Part shown: positions 53,999-63,676 of the stretch, piece after piece
Layout of the letters: each line of letters opens with the position of its first letter
How positions within the stretch are numbered: position 1 is the first letter of the stretch
From: Choricystis sp. odSpoLacu1
Taxonomy: Eukaryota; Chlorophyta; Trebouxiophyceae
DNA length: 64,000 bases
Direction of reading: 5' to 3'
Assembly: GCA_958009055.1 (NCBI GenBank)
Contig: OY253656.1
Coordinates: forward strand, 310,001-374,000
Translations under genes and position numbers: made by a program
Notes under the pieces: model-generated
Databases searched by the model: none
Seen by the model: only the letters and a program-made list of their open reading frames with translations
Told to the model about the DNA's origin: nothing

Positions 53999-55875
53999 TC
54001 AAAACTTGAAATCATCTTTCTTGCCCTTCTTCTTCTTGCCTCCTTTGTCATCCCCCGCCCGCTTGCGCGCTGCAGCCGCCCTGGCGGCGACCACATCGCC
54101 CACGCCGCCGTCGTCCGCGGCTGCCGCCGCCGCCGCGCGCCTTGACGCGTAGAGTGCAGCCACCGCGTCCGCGTCCAACCCATCCAGGTCGTCGGGGTCG
54201 ACGGCGACGTCCACGGTGGAGGGGGCGGCCGCGTTGCGGCCGGCCAGGGTTTGCAGGGCTTTTTGGGCGGCGGAGCGCGGTTGGGAGGGGGCGGGGGCGG
54301 GCGGGGGTTCCTCCTCGACCGCCGCCACCACCCCACCAGTCGTCGGCATGACGTACACGTGGTCCGACCCCATGATGGCGCCGTCGGCGCCCGGGCGGGC
54401 GGGGGCGGCCTCCAGGATTGTGTAGAGTGGGGGAGGGGGGGCGTCGGGGGCCGTTGCGGCCGCCCCTTTGCGCACGTCCAGGCCAGCAGGCACGGACGCC
54501 AGCCCACTGACGTCGGAGGCAGCAACAGACGCGGTGCCGGTGGGGTCGGCGTCGGCGGTGGCTTCTTCTTCTTCTTCTTCACTTTCCTCCTCTTCCTCCT
54601 CCTCCTCTTCTTCCACCACGTCCACCAGTTCACCCCACAGGCTGGTTTTGTCAACATCGGCATCGTCGTCCTCTGCCTCGCCTCCACCGCCGAAGGGATT
54701 CCCATACAGGGGGCGGCCGTCGCCATCCACGGGGGGTTTGCCCCACCCGCCGGCTTGGTAGCCATAGATCGCACCAGGCGGCAACGGTGCACTCAACCCC
54801 GGAATGCGCAGCCTGGGAAAAGCAGGCGGTGGCCCATACCGCTGCATGTTGATGAGCCAGGGGGGTGGGGACGTGGGGCCAGCCATGCCGAGCGCAGACC
54901 GCAGTTCAGCCGACATCACGCCGGGCGTCACGTCCACGCGCGTTTCGAACTCCTTCCCTTCATAGTACAAATCCCCGGGTTTCGTCAACGGCGGCTTGAC
55001 CGCATGCACAAAGAAGGCGTCGTGCAGCACCTGGTAGTCGATGTCAAGGCGGCCGACTTTGGGGGCGACGCGGTCGCGTGTGCGCTGTTTGAGGGAGCGG
55101 TCGGCGTCGGCTTCAAGGCCGGCACCCCGCATCTCCCCAATGCCCGTGGCTTCGATGTAGGCAGGCAGTTGGAAGGGTGGTTTGTCGAGGCCGCGCTTGC
55201 CTTGGAGGTAGGCCCTTTTAGCCGCCCAGTGCCGCGGCACGGGCACCACGCCGCGCCCAGCCTTGACACAAGCCAGCAACCCGGGATCCGGGGCCGTCAC
55301 GTCCCACGCTTCCACCAGGTCAGGGCGGGGGGCGGCCGCCTTCAGCGACGCCAGGGCGGCGGCTTGCAGTGCTTTGCGCTCGCGGCGCGGGAGAGTGGTG
55401 GTGGTGGGGTTGTGTGTGTCGTCGTCGTCGTTGTCGGAGGATGAGGCGTTGCCGCCGTCCTGCCTGCCGTTGGCATCCTCTTCCTCACCACCACCACCTG
55501 TCACCTCCTCCGCTGGCGCAAAGCGGGCCAGCACGGACGCAAACTGGGCGTCTGCCCCCGGCGGCAGCGGCGCGGACGTGAACTCGACCTCGATAGAAGG
55601 CGGGGTGGGGGCGGAAGCCGACGGCTGCACTGGCGCATCAGAGGCCGTGTCGGACGGGGGCGGTGCCTCGGGCGCGGCGGCGGCGGCGACCGCGGCCGCG
55701 ACGGCGCTGTGGAATTGAAGGGGGGAAGGGAGGGTGTGTGTGTGAGCGCGCGCCCCCGCCTCCTCTCCTCACGCATGCACACGCACGCAAGCACCTTCAC
55801 ACACACACCCACACACACTCACCGCCGGTTGGCTTTGGCCGCTTTGCGGCGCGCCGCCTTTTTGTCGGCCAGCAT
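53999..55875 (-). CDS. SF3B2: Splicing factor 3B subunit 2 (SF3B2/SAP145)
   Basis: Exon 1 (55875-55823, MLADKKAARRKAAKANR) and exon 2 (55706-53999) give 586 residues. The Cus1/SF3B2 core is clear: RPDLVEAWDVTAPDPGLLAC, VPVPRHWAAKRAYLQGKRGL, KPPFQLPAYIEATGIGEMRG and LKQRTRDRVAPKVGRLDIDY. The PSP domain follows: KEFETRVDVTPGVMSAELRS, PPPWLINMQRYGPPPAFPRL and PGAIYGYQAGGWGKPPVDGD with PLYGNPFG. A glutamate-rich stretch (VVEEEEEEEEEESEEEEEE) and a basic C-terminus GGKKKKGKKDDFKF end it. SF3B2 binds U2 snRNP near the branch site. The frame is continuous. Splicing machinery fits the intron-rich genes around it. Confidence 0.95.
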
Positions 55876-56167
55876 TTTGAAGGAGGGCAGGGCTGCGTGA
55901 GCGGTGTGTGCCGAGGCAGACGCAGGCAGCTGCACACGCGCGCAGGGGGTGCCCCGGCAACAGGCCGCGCGCGAGCTGGTGGCGCGCAGGGGGAGGTGGC
56001 CACCGAAAAGAGAGGGATCGGAGACGGAGTGTGTTTCGACGTCGACTTCACATCTGTGCTGTTGTCCCCCGCTCTCTCTCTCTCTACTGGTGTGGGCGGC
56101 CCACACACACGCTTACCCATCTCTCACACACGCAACACACACACACGCTCCATCACACACCACCCAA

Positions 56168-57163
56168 ATGCACCGCACCACGCCTCCTCTTCGCGGCCTG
56201 CGCGCTACACCACTCCACACCCCGCTGCCTGTGCCTCGGCGTGCTGTCCGCGCCGTCCCAGCGGCAGCCAGTGATGGTGAGTGTTGAAGGGGAGGTGAAG
56301 AGAGGGAAGGAAGAAGATAATATGGAAGCAAAAAACTCACCACCTCCACACCCTCAGCCCACCTGCTGCCCATCGTCCTGCCGTCCGCTGCTGCCGTCAT
56401 GGTGGCAGGAGCTTTGGTTCAGGTTGTTGCGCCTGCTGCTGCCTTGACGGCCGCTCTCACTGCCTGCCCTCTGCCGCCGCCTGCGTCTGCCGCTCAGCTC
56501 GCGGCTTCCACCCTGCTCCCCATCGCTGCTGCGGCCCGGGCGCTGGGGTCGGCTGCGTCCGCTGGTAGGCTGACTTCTGCTACTTATGTCAAGCTCGCAG
56601 GCGGGGTGGCTGTGTTTGGTGGGGGCGCGGCGGCTGCTGGGGCGGCGGCTCTGCGGGCAGGGGTGGCGCCCGCCCCGGCATACGCGGCGCTGCTGGTGGG
56701 AGGGCCGCTGTTGCTGGCGGTGGCGGCTCTAGCTGCTGGCCGCCCTGGCCCCGCGGCTGCTGTCGCCTCCGCACCAGCCGCGGTGGCCGACGCCGCACGC
56801 ACCGCCCTCGCTGCCGACACCCCCACCCCCCTCGCCCGCGCCCACGCCGGCCTGGCGGTGGGCGCGCTGGTGGCTGCGGCAGTTGCGGTGACTGCTGCTG
56901 CGAGTGCCGACCCCGTCACAGCTCTTTACACTCGGGTGGGGGCTGCCGCGCTCGCCGCCACTTCCGTTGTGTTTTCCGTTCTGTCTGATGCTGCCGCGCG
57001 CAGCCGGTCTGGCGCGTCCACGTTTAAGTTATTAGCCCAGGGTGTGCTCGCGGGGGCGGCTGTGGCAGCGGGCGCTGCAGTGGGGAGTGGGGCGGCGGCA
57101 ACCATTGCGGCCGCTGCCACGATCGCTGCAAGTGTGGCGGGCTGGCAGCTGGCGGTCATGTAA
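56168..57163 (+). CDS. Plastid-targeted Ala-rich membrane protein
   Basis: Exons 56168-56276 and 56358-57163 give 304 residues. The leader MHRTTPPLRGLRATPLHTPL, continuing PVPRRAVRAVPAAAS, is typical of chloroplast import in algae. Then come about eight hydrophobic segments, for example LLPIVLPSAAAVMVAGALVQ, LAGGVAVFGGGAAAAGAAAL, AGLAVGALVAAAVAVTAAAS and LLAQGVLAGAAVAAGAAVGS. Between the second and third, GRLTSATYVKLAGG is the most specific stretch. There are few charges and no catalytic motif. I do not recognise the family. The stop overlaps a TGTAA-like sequence. Codon use becomes less GC-biased toward the 3' end. Confidence 0.72.
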
Positions 57164-57186
57164 TAGATGTCCGAAACAACGAAGAT

Positions 57187-57240
57187 GACAGCGCCAAGCC
57201 TTGTTTACATAAGGGGACCATGCATGAAGGGGGGACAGGG
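57187..57240 (+). repeat. Inverted repeat, left arm
   Basis: The first 23 bases (57187-57209) are an exact reverse complement of 57928-57950. The similarity continues imperfectly over about 54 bases, with CATGCATG and G-rich blocks shared. The two arms enclose about 690 bases including tRNA-Arg. Confidence 0.85.
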
Positions 57241-57456
57241 GGCGCAGGGTGGAAAGTGGGCGGGGGTTAAGGATCGTGGTCCAACGATCCTGCACCCGGG
57301 AAACGCTGGATCGCTGTCACAGGTTGGCGGTCTTCAGTGGCCTTGTGCTGGGCAAGTGTGGGGCCAAACGGGGGTCAGCGGGGTCGAGAGAGGGTGGAAT
57401 AAGTCGAATATTAATATAAAGTTAAAAATTCGATTTGTCAACCTCTTTCGTTGACG

Positions 57457-57480
57457 CTGGCGCTTCCCATGAAGCGCCGG
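57457..57480. other. Strong hairpin upstream of tRNA-Arg
   Basis: GGCGCTTC (57459-57466) pairs perfectly with GAAGCGCC (57471-57478) around a CCAT loop; two more pairs (one G-T) can extend it to ten. It follows an AT-rich stretch (57395-57430) that is unusual in this window. It lies 33 bases before the tRNA; its function is unknown. Confidence 0.6.
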
Positions 57481-57513
57481 CATGAAGGAAAGTCAGATCT
57501 ATCGTAGGATCAA

Positions 57514-57587
57514 GGCGGTGTGGCGCAGTGGATTAGCGCGTCAGTTTCCGACACTGAAGGTCACGTGTTCGAGTCACGTCATCGTTT
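57514..57587 (+). tRNA. trnR-CCG: tRNA-Arg (anticodon CCG)
   Basis: Complete cloverleaf without intron. Acceptor GGCGGTG pairs with CATCGTT (three G-U pairs) and the discriminator is T. The D arm is GCGC/GCGC around AGTGGATTA. The anticodon stem TCAGT/ACTGA encloses TTCCGAC with anticodon CCG at 57548-57550, decoding CGG. The variable loop is AGGTC. The T stem ACGTG/CACGT closes the canonical loop TTCGAGT. A T9 run at 57601-57609 is a good Pol III terminator. The A and B boxes are normal. CGG-decoding suits the GC-rich codon usage of this genome. Confidence 0.93.
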
Positions 57588-57600
57588 CCTCTCAAAACGC

Positions 57601-57609
57601 TTTTTTTTT
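57601..57609 (+). terminator. Pol III terminator of tRNA-Arg
   Basis: Nine consecutive T residues begin 14 bases after the tRNA 3' end. Confidence 0.8.
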
Positions 57610-57734
57610 GCCTGATTCTCATCGCGCTGCTTTTTTAACAACGAGCTAATGTATTTGAGTTAAAACGCGCGACAAACCAGGGGCAAAATCGGGACACAAT
57701 GTGTGCTTCGACTTTTGCTGACTTTTGCGGGAGC

Positions 57735-57845
57735 TGGTGGCACTGTGTGACGCGTTGGTGCCGGCCGCGTACGTGGGCCTGACAGTGCACGGGGAGCAGC
57801 CCACGCAAGTGGCGCAGCTGCGGCTGCAGGCGCAAGGCGGGGGTG
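57735..57845 (+). pseudogene. Orphan coding-like fragment
   Basis: Within the inverted-repeat interval a GC-rich stretch reads ELVALCDALVPAAYVGLTVH and then GEQPTQVAQLRLQAQGGG. It has the codon bias of a real exon but no start, splice context or continuation. It could be a gene remnant captured in the element, perhaps related to the F-box remnant downstream. It may also be chance. Confidence 0.35.
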
Positions 57846-57896
57846 TTTGGGAGAGAGAGTTGTGCGGATTTGTTTTCCTTTCCCCCCCCTTTTCCC

Positions 57897-57950
57897 CCCC
57901 TTGCCCCCCTACATGCATGATCATCTCTGTAAACAAGGCTTGGCGCTGTC
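57897..57950 (-). repeat. Inverted repeat, right arm
   Basis: Reverse complement of 57187-57240: 23 bases exact at the outer end (57928-57950) and weaker similarity inward. See the left arm. Confidence 0.85.
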
Positions 57951-58284
57951 GCCTCCCTGTTTCATACTCACGTCAGGGGTGTTGGAAGGGAAGGAAAGAG
58001 GAAACAAAGACTGTCGATCGAGGGCTCCACTAGTGGACGTAGTTGGTGGCCGACAGGTGTGAGGGGTGGTGTAGAGGTGCAGATGAGGCGGGAGAGTGTG
58101 GCTGTCCCTCACCAAAACATGGTGGACTGGGGGGTGGCGTGTGGAGGGTGGTGCGATTTTTTGTTTCAGCACGTCGACACGGACTCACTCTCCGCTCGTC
58201 ATTTTTTTTGCACCACCCAATTCGCCCCCCACAACCCACACCCAAACGCCACCCCCTCCCTGCCCAAACCCCCCCACACACACC

Positions 58285-58470
58285 ATGGCTGCCCACGCCC
58301 CAGTCACGTTCTACGACCTGCCGGACGACATGCTGCACTAGATTTTTGGGCGCGTGTTTCAACTTTCGCGCGAGGGTCAAGGCCATCCCGTCGAAGTGAC
58401 CAGGCCCCCCCGTGGCGCCCACCTGGAGCTGCGCTCCGTGTGCCGCCGCTAGCGTGCGGTGTGTGTTTAC
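58285..58470 (+). pseudogene. F-box gene remnant with two in-frame TAG codons
   Basis: The ATG at 58285 has a good context and encodes MAAHAPVTFYDLPDDMLH, the start of an F-box, then TAG at 58339. The same frame continues IFGRVFQLSREGQGHPVEVT and, after RPPRGAH, LELRSVCRR, then TAG at 58450 and RAV. An intact F-box would have Glu (LPDDMLHEIFGRV) and Trp (CRRWRAV) at the two stop positions, each one base from TAG. Beyond it no repeat or substrate domain is seen. The start is about 300 bases upstream of the convergent oxidoreductase stop. Regarded as a decayed F-box copy. Confidence 0.65.
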
Positions 58471-58588
58471 GTGTGTGCCTCAACTCTTTACTACAAACTC
58501 AAAGCAAAACATGCGGATCGGGGGTGCGTTGCGCACGCGTTTGTGCCTCTCTCTCTCTACCCCCTCTCCCAACCTCCCCACTCGTCCC

Positions 58589-59861
58589 TCACTCCGCCTC
58601 CTCCCCAACCTTGAGCACCAGCTTGCCGCGCACGTGCAGCTCCTCCAGTTGGGCGTGCGCCAGCCCCGCCTGCTCCAGCGGCAGCACAGCCCCCACGTCC
58701 ACCGCCAGCTTGCCCTCGTCGATCCACGCCGCGATCTTGGCCAGCGTGTCGCCGTCCTCCTGCACCAGGGTCGGCCCCACCCACGTCCACCCATTGGCGG
58801 CGGCGGCAGCTTTGCCGTCGGCGACTAGGTCGTCCGACGTCCCCGTGTTGAACACGTGCAGAAACGCGCCGCCGGGTGCGAGCGCGCCCCACGCGGCGCG
58901 CGCTTGGTCGCCGCCGACCAGGTCGAAGATGGCAGTGTAGGGGCCGGCCGTAATCACATCATCGGCAAACGAGGGGGACGAATAGTCGAGCGTGGCGGCC
59001 GCGCCGACCGACTTCAAAAAGTCGGTGTTGGCTGGCGACGCGGTGGCCACCACGTGCAGACCGTGCACTTTGGCCAGCAGCTGCACGGCGACGTGGCCGA
59101 CGCCGCCCGCGCCCGCGGTGACCAGGGCTTTGCCGCCGGCGGCCAGGGCTGATGGTGGCGCGAGCGCGATGGTTTGGGCTGCAGTCAGGGCGACCAGGGG
59201 CACGGCGGCCGCGTGCAGCAGGGAGGTGGTGGTGGGAGTTTTGGCGGCGGCTTTGACGGGCTGAGGGAGGGGTGTGTGTGGGTGTGTGATGGTTGGTGGT
59301 GGTGGTGGGAAGCGTGACGACGACGGTTGTGTGCAAACCACCTCTCCTCCCTCTATCTCTACCTCCCGAAACTCACCACTGCCACGCGCTCAGCATAGCA
59401 ACCATTCGTGTCCACGTCCCACTTGAAGCCGCGCGTCATGGCGAACACGCGGTCGCCAGCAGCAAACGCGCCGCCCGCGTCGGGCTGCACGACGACGCCC
59501 GCGACGTCGCCGCCGAGGATCTGAGGAGGGTTGGTGTGAGTGGTGAAGTGGGTGGTGTTGTTGGTGCAGGACCGGGCGTGGATTGCGGGGGCGGAGGGTC
59601 GGGCCGCGCCATTGGAAGAAGGCCAGCGTTTCGTTTCCCTCGCTCTTCCTCTCGCCCCCCGCCCCCACACCACACACACACCTTGGGCAATTTAGCAGGC
59701 AGCGTCCCCACCCTCGTCTTCCAGTCGACAGGGTTGACGCCGGCACCCACCGCGCGCACGAGCACCTCGTCGTCGCCGACGCTGGGCAGCGGCTCGTCGG
59801 TGACGGTGAGGCTGTCGGGCGGGCCGGTGGCGCGGCAGACGACGGCTTTCATGGTGGGCAT
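58589..59861 (-). CDS. Medium-chain reductase, zeta-crystallin-like NADPH:quinone oxidoreductase
   Basis: Exons 59861-59682, 59520-59377 and 59260-58589 give 331 residues. The N-terminal GroES-like domain reads MKAVVCRATGPPDSLTVTDE and VLVRAVGAGVNPVDWKTRVG, with the quinone-reductase NPVDWK motif. The second exon contains ILGGDVAGVVVQPDAGGAFA. The Rossmann part has LVTAGAGGVGHVAVQLLAKV (AGAGGVG for NADPH) and VVATASPANTDFLKSVGAAA, then DLVGGDQARAAWGALAPGGA. No zinc-ligand Cys cluster is present, so it belongs to the zinc-free branch that reduces quinones or enones. There is no clear targeting peptide. A second in-frame ATG at 59852 is an alternative start. Confidence 0.9.
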
Positions 59862-60089
59862 GGTGTGGAGTTTTGGGGTGGATGGAGGCGCGCAGGAGAA
59901 AGGAAAACGAAAAAAAGGGTGTGTGGGAACGGTCGGGCGAAACCCGCGTTTTGATGTGTTGGCAGTTGCCGGCAGCAGCCCAGCCTGACCGCCGCGACGC
60001 ACACACAGCACACGCATAGCATGGCACGAGTCATCTGATCGTTCAACTAATCATCTACAAAGAAAACTGCATTGAAAACACACACACAA

Positions 60090-60776
60090 TCACCGTCCTC
60101 CCTTGACCTCTGCCAACACACCATCCAGCCGCCCCCTGCTGCCGCCCTTCAACACGGCAGCCGTCACGGGGTGCAGGTCCAGGTCCGCCACCTCACTCAG
60201 GGGCACCCAGCGCGCGTCCCGCGATTCGGAGGTGTCCAGCCGGGGCGGGCGCCATTTTGTGTCGGCCACTGTCGCCACGTAAACAGCGTAGAATTTCTTG
60301 TCGTCGTCATCATCCTTGTCCTGCTTGCCACCGCGCGTCACGTCGATGCGGTCGCGCACCGTCAGCGGGGGCACGCCTCCCATTTCTTCCTTGGCTTCGC
60401 GCATCGCGGTGTTGAGCAGCGACCCACCATCCTCCTTTTCCGAATTGCCTCCCGGCAGGCCCCACGCCCGGTCATGGTGCTTGGATTTGCGCTGCAGCAG
60501 CAGCACGAAGGGCGGGGAGGAGGGCGAGAGGAGGAGCAGGCCGGCGCCCAGTTTTTTGTAGGTGCCGGGTGGTGGGAGGGCGGTGTCCACGAATGCGGTG
60601 GCTGGGGAGGTAGAGGAGGACTTGACCGCAACGCCTCCACCGCCACCACGGGCGTGGGCGACGCCTGCCAGCGCAAACACGGCGAGTGCCGCGAGCGCCG
60701 CGAGCGTCACGGTGCGCGGCTGGGTGCGGCGGTGGCGGGGCGAGGCGGGGGCTTCGGAGCCGTCGAGGGAGAGCAT
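60090..60776 (-). CDS. Nudix hydrolase with N-terminal membrane anchor
   Basis: A single exon of 228 residues. A hydrophobic segment near residues 23-42 (TVTLAALAALAVFALAGVAH) is a signal peptide or anchor. The Nudix domain starts at LGAGLLLLSPSSPPFVLLLQ, with RAWGLPGGNSEKEDGGSLLN and then TAMREAKEEMGGVPPL. The RE-x-x-EE-x-GG core with its metal-binding glutamates is intact, though the spacing between the first Glu and the RE is about three residues longer than the usual Nudix box. An Asp/Lys-rich loop (GGKQDKDDDDDKKFYAVYVA) is inserted. The family hydrolyses nucleoside diphosphate-linked substrates; the particular substrate cannot be told. Confidence 0.87.
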   Translation of the reverse strand: MLSLDGSEAPASPRHRRTQPRTVTLAALAALAVFALAGVAHARGGGGGVAVKSSSTSPATAFVDTALPPPGTYKKLGAGLLLLSPSSPPFVLLLQRKSKHHDRAWGLPGGNSEKEDGGSLLNTAMREAKEEMGGVPPLTVRDRIDVTRGGKQDKDDDDDKKFYAVYVATVADTKWRPPRLDTSESRDARWVPLSEVADLDLHPVTAAVLKGGSRGRLDGVLAEVKGGR

Positions 60777-60936
60777 GGGTGAGTGTGCGTGTGTGTGGGA
60801 GGCGGTGGGGCTGCTCTCTGGGCGCGGAATCGGCGCGCTCGAGAGGTCAGTTTGAATGAGCGAAGAGTGGGGTGTCACCGCCGTTTTTGTTTTTCGACTC
60901 TCTTTGCACCTCTTCTCTCTCCCCCACCTCCTCTCT

Positions 60937-61739
60937 TCACCGGAGCCGTGCCAGCGCCGCCCTCGCCTGCTCAAATTTTGGATCCACCTTCAACGCGTCC
61001 TCATAGTCTTCCACGGCGCTATTAGCGTTACCCAGCCCCTCGCACGCCGCGTCACGCCGCAGGAACGTTTTCACGCTGAGTGCATCAAATCCCAGCACCA
61101 AACTGGTATCAACAAATGCACCATTCAAGTTGCCAGCGGCCAGCTTGGCGGCAGCCCGGTTGTTGAGGGCAGCCAGCCAGACGGGCGACCCGGGCGTCGC
61201 GCCCTCCATGGCCCGCGTATACGCAGCGATCGCTTCGACCCACCGCCCCGCCAGATATGCCACGTTGCCAGCGTCGCGGTGGGGGTCAGACGGGGGTGGC
61301 CTCACGCGCCGTCGCACCAGCAACAGCAGCGCCGGCCACACGTGCCGCCGGCATTCCTTAATGAAACCCTCGTGCGACCGGACGCGCCCTAAGTGGGCGC
61401 CCCACTTAATGTCCACTTTAGCGAGAGACGGTAGCAGCGCTTCCGTCTCTCCGACGCGGGCGGGGTCCGCCCGCGTCGCAAACTCGGCCGCGGTCGGCGC
61501 GTTGGCCAAGCCCGTCGCGTCCCACTCGAGCACCATCTTTTTCAGTTCCAGCTCATACAGAACGGGTAGGCCACCACCACCGGCAAACAGCTCCGCCAGG
61601 TTGAAGATGGGTGGTCCGTTGGTGGCATTGCCAAGGTGGAGCAGCCGCACACTTGACAACGCAGCAAGCGAACGCAGGATGACGGGTACCAGATACGAAC
61701 GAAGAGTGAGTGGGCGTTTTTGTTTTTCGTTGTCCGTGC
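60937..61739 (-). CDS. TPR-repeat protein, 5' end undefined
   Basis: The frame is open from an in-frame TGA at about 61740 to the stop at 60937 (about 265 codons), but no ATG occurs before KKMVLEWDATGLANAPTAAE and no clear acceptor is seen. The N-terminal part reads SYLVPVILRSLAALSSVRLL. The C-terminal half has TPR units: AGNVAYLAGRWVEAIAAYTR, ALNNRAAAKLAAGNLNGAFV and NSAVEDYEDALKVDPKFEQA. So it is a helical scaffold protein, perhaps lacking its true first exon, or truncated. The stop of the upstream DTW gene is only about 50 bases away, leaving little room for a promoter. GC bias is weaker than in the neighbours. Confidence 0.6.
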
Positions 61740-61787
61740 TTCATTTTACCTCACTGCACCCCACTATTACACCACAGTTCAATCAAT

Positions 61788-62899
61788 TCACTCCCTCCTC
61801 CCCCCCCCCACCTTCCACGGCGTCGCCTGCACCACCCTGTCGCTGGGCGGCGCCGACCGAAACCCAAACCTGGCTTTCGCACGCGTCACCGCCTCTCCTC
61901 CACCCCCACACCTCGCAATGACGGCCGGGTCATGCTGTTTTTGGGCGTCGACAACCGCGTGCAGCGCTTCCAGAATAGCGGTGGCAGCGGGGCAGGGTGA
62001 ACCATCCTCGGCCGGCGGTTCCAACAACGCCACCGCCCGCGCCACCGCCTCCGCCGTCGTCATGCACCCCGGCATCGGCTCCTTGAACAGGGTGATGGTG
62101 CCGGTTTCGGTGCACAGGTTGCGCGTGGCGGTGGGAGGAGGAGTTGCAGTCGCCTGGCCGATGGGTAAACCGACGCGAACAGCCGGGCCACGCCCCACCC
62201 CCCCACCTCTCAACAAAAACGGGGCCGCCGCCGTGAACAGCTGCTTAGCATGCCGCCACGTGCCGTCGATGACGATGAGGAGGTAGTGCGGGTGGGCGTG
62301 CGTGCCGCCGGTGGGGACGCCAGCGGCGAGAGCGGGCGGCGTGCCGGTGGCTGCGTCGTTGACGTCGACGGCGTCTGGGCCCGGGAAAAGGAGCAAGATG
62401 GGCCAATTGTGGGTTTCGGCGTCGTTTAAAGCGGATTGGAGGGGTGGAGGACAGCGGTGGCCCTGGGGTTCAAAGAGGCAGGGACGTGAGTCAACGTTGG
62501 ATCCACTTTCTCTCTCTCTTTCCCTCCGACCACAACAACAACACTCACATCAAACCGTCTGCCCACGCACACGTCCACGCCGGCCACCGCCGCCCCGATC
62601 AACGGCACGGTGCCCAGTCGCCTCTCGGTCTCGATCGGGTGCTGCAGGATGACGATGCGGGCGGCGGTGGGGATGCGAGTCGGTGGTAAAGCATAGCACA
62701 CGCAGACGAGTTTGGTGCGGCTGCAGTGTGAGTGAGGAGGGGAGGGAGAGGTGGTGAGCACGCAGCCGTCGCTGCAATTCGCACCTCTCTCTCTCTCCTC
62801 CTCCCAGCCTCTCTCTCACCCGCAGCGGTCGCAGTCTTTGGCCGCTACTGGTGGCTCGCACAGGTCGCCACAGGCGGCGATGAAGGGGTCGACGGTCAT
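61788..62899 (-). CDS. DTW-domain tRNA 3-amino-3-carboxypropyl (acp) transferase
   Basis: Exons 62899-62820, 62720-62549 and 62462-61788 give 308 residues. The N-terminal Cys-rich part is CGDLCEPPVAAKDCDRCGRT, then KLVCVCYALPP, matching the family's C-x-R-C-x(n)-C-x-C signature. RIVILQHPIETERRLGTVPL follows. The name-giving motif appears as VIDGTWRHAKQLFTAAAPFL (D-G-T-W for D-T-W). NLCTETGTITLFKEPMPGCM and ATAILEALHAVVDAQKQHDP complete the fold. These enzymes (DTWD1/DTWD2, TapT) make acp3U in tRNA. A C10 run just before the stop (about 61801) leaves the last few residues uncertain. No organellar leader is seen. Confidence 0.88.
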
Positions 62900-63031
62900 C
62901 AGGAAGAGAAAAAAACGACACAGAGAGTGTGTTATTATTTTTCATTCAAGCCACCCTCACTTTCTTTCCCGGCGGTTGGCGCCTGCATTGACGCCCACGC
63001 ACAAGTCTCTCTCCCCACCTCACATCACTCA

Positions 63032-63640
63032 ATGCGTGCCGCCGCAACAGCAGCAGCCCGCTCCGCCGCGCGCGCGTTCGCTCCGCGCGGTGGCGCCACC
63101 TCCAGCCTGGAGGCAGCAGTCGGTGCAGGTGAGGGAAGGAAAGAGTGTGTGAATGCTGTGCCTTGTTTTGCATGAGGGCGGCAAAGAAACGGACGCGGCC
63201 GTCGCCGGCCGCACCCAACCCGCGAAAAACACTACCACCCCCCAATCCAACCAACCCCCTCCCAAACCTCCCCAGCCACTCCCTCCACCACCACGCACAC
63301 ACTCTTCACACGCTCCTACGCCTCCCCCTGCAACCTGCGCCTGGGTACGCCCCCGCGCCCCCCACCGATCACCGTCCGCTACGGCCCGCGCCTGGTCGAT
63401 GCCTTTGTAGACCTGGCGGACGGCGTGGAAGCCGCCGTCCCCGGCCTGGACGTGGACGGCGATGAGACAGACACCGAGGGCGCGTTTGAGGTGGCGGCCC
63501 CGGGTGTAGGAGACAAGCTGCTGTGGTCGGGCCTCGGGCGCGGGCGCCCGCCGACGGTGGAGGAGGTGATGGCCGCCGTGCAGAGCGCTGGTGTGGGGGG
63601 GCAGGCGGCGGCGGGCGAGGAGGCGAGCTGTCCGGTGTAG
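63032..63640 (+). CDS. Small predicted organellar protein, possibly Rdx/SelW-like fold
   Basis: Exons 63032-63128 and 63276-63640 give 153 residues. The N-terminus MRAAATAAARSAARAFAPRG is a typical mitochondrial leader. The mature part has ITVRYGPRLVDAFVDLADGV, EAAVPGLDVDGDETDTEGAF and then VAAPGVGDKLLWSGLGRGRP with TVEEVMAAVQSAG. The pattern of an AF/EV-type strand, KLLWSGLG and a last helix EEVMAAV loosely recalls the SelW/Rdx thioredoxin-like family, but the CxxC/U site is not present where expected. The assignment is weak. The last codons and 3' flank are duplicated 157 bases downstream. A TGTAA lies at 63687-63691. Confidence 0.68.
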
Positions 63641-63676
63641 CTTGGTTGGGATAGGGAGACAGAGAGAAGAAGAGAG
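63614..63676 (+). repeat. Direct repeat, copy 1 (end of coding sequence and 3' flank)
   Basis: It begins GGCGAGGAGG, includes the stop of the upstream gene (CCGGTGTAG) and runs into GGTTGGGATAGGGAGACAGA and GAAGA-type sequence. It matches copy 2 at 63771-63838 with some substitutions and small indels. Confidence 0.75.

Noticed and set aside
58285..58470. TAG read as an amino acid in the F-box gene
   Set aside because: Other genes in the window use TAG as their terminal stop, and only this fragment contains internal TAGs.
61390..61408. TAAGTGGG-CGC-CCCACTTA palindrome as a regulatory site
   Set aside because: It lies inside the TPR coding frame and encodes ordinary residues; a single 8-base inverted repeat is not strong evidence.
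61130..61921. 263-codon open frame on the plus strand
   Set aside because: It mirrors the TPR-coding minus strand and has no family character.
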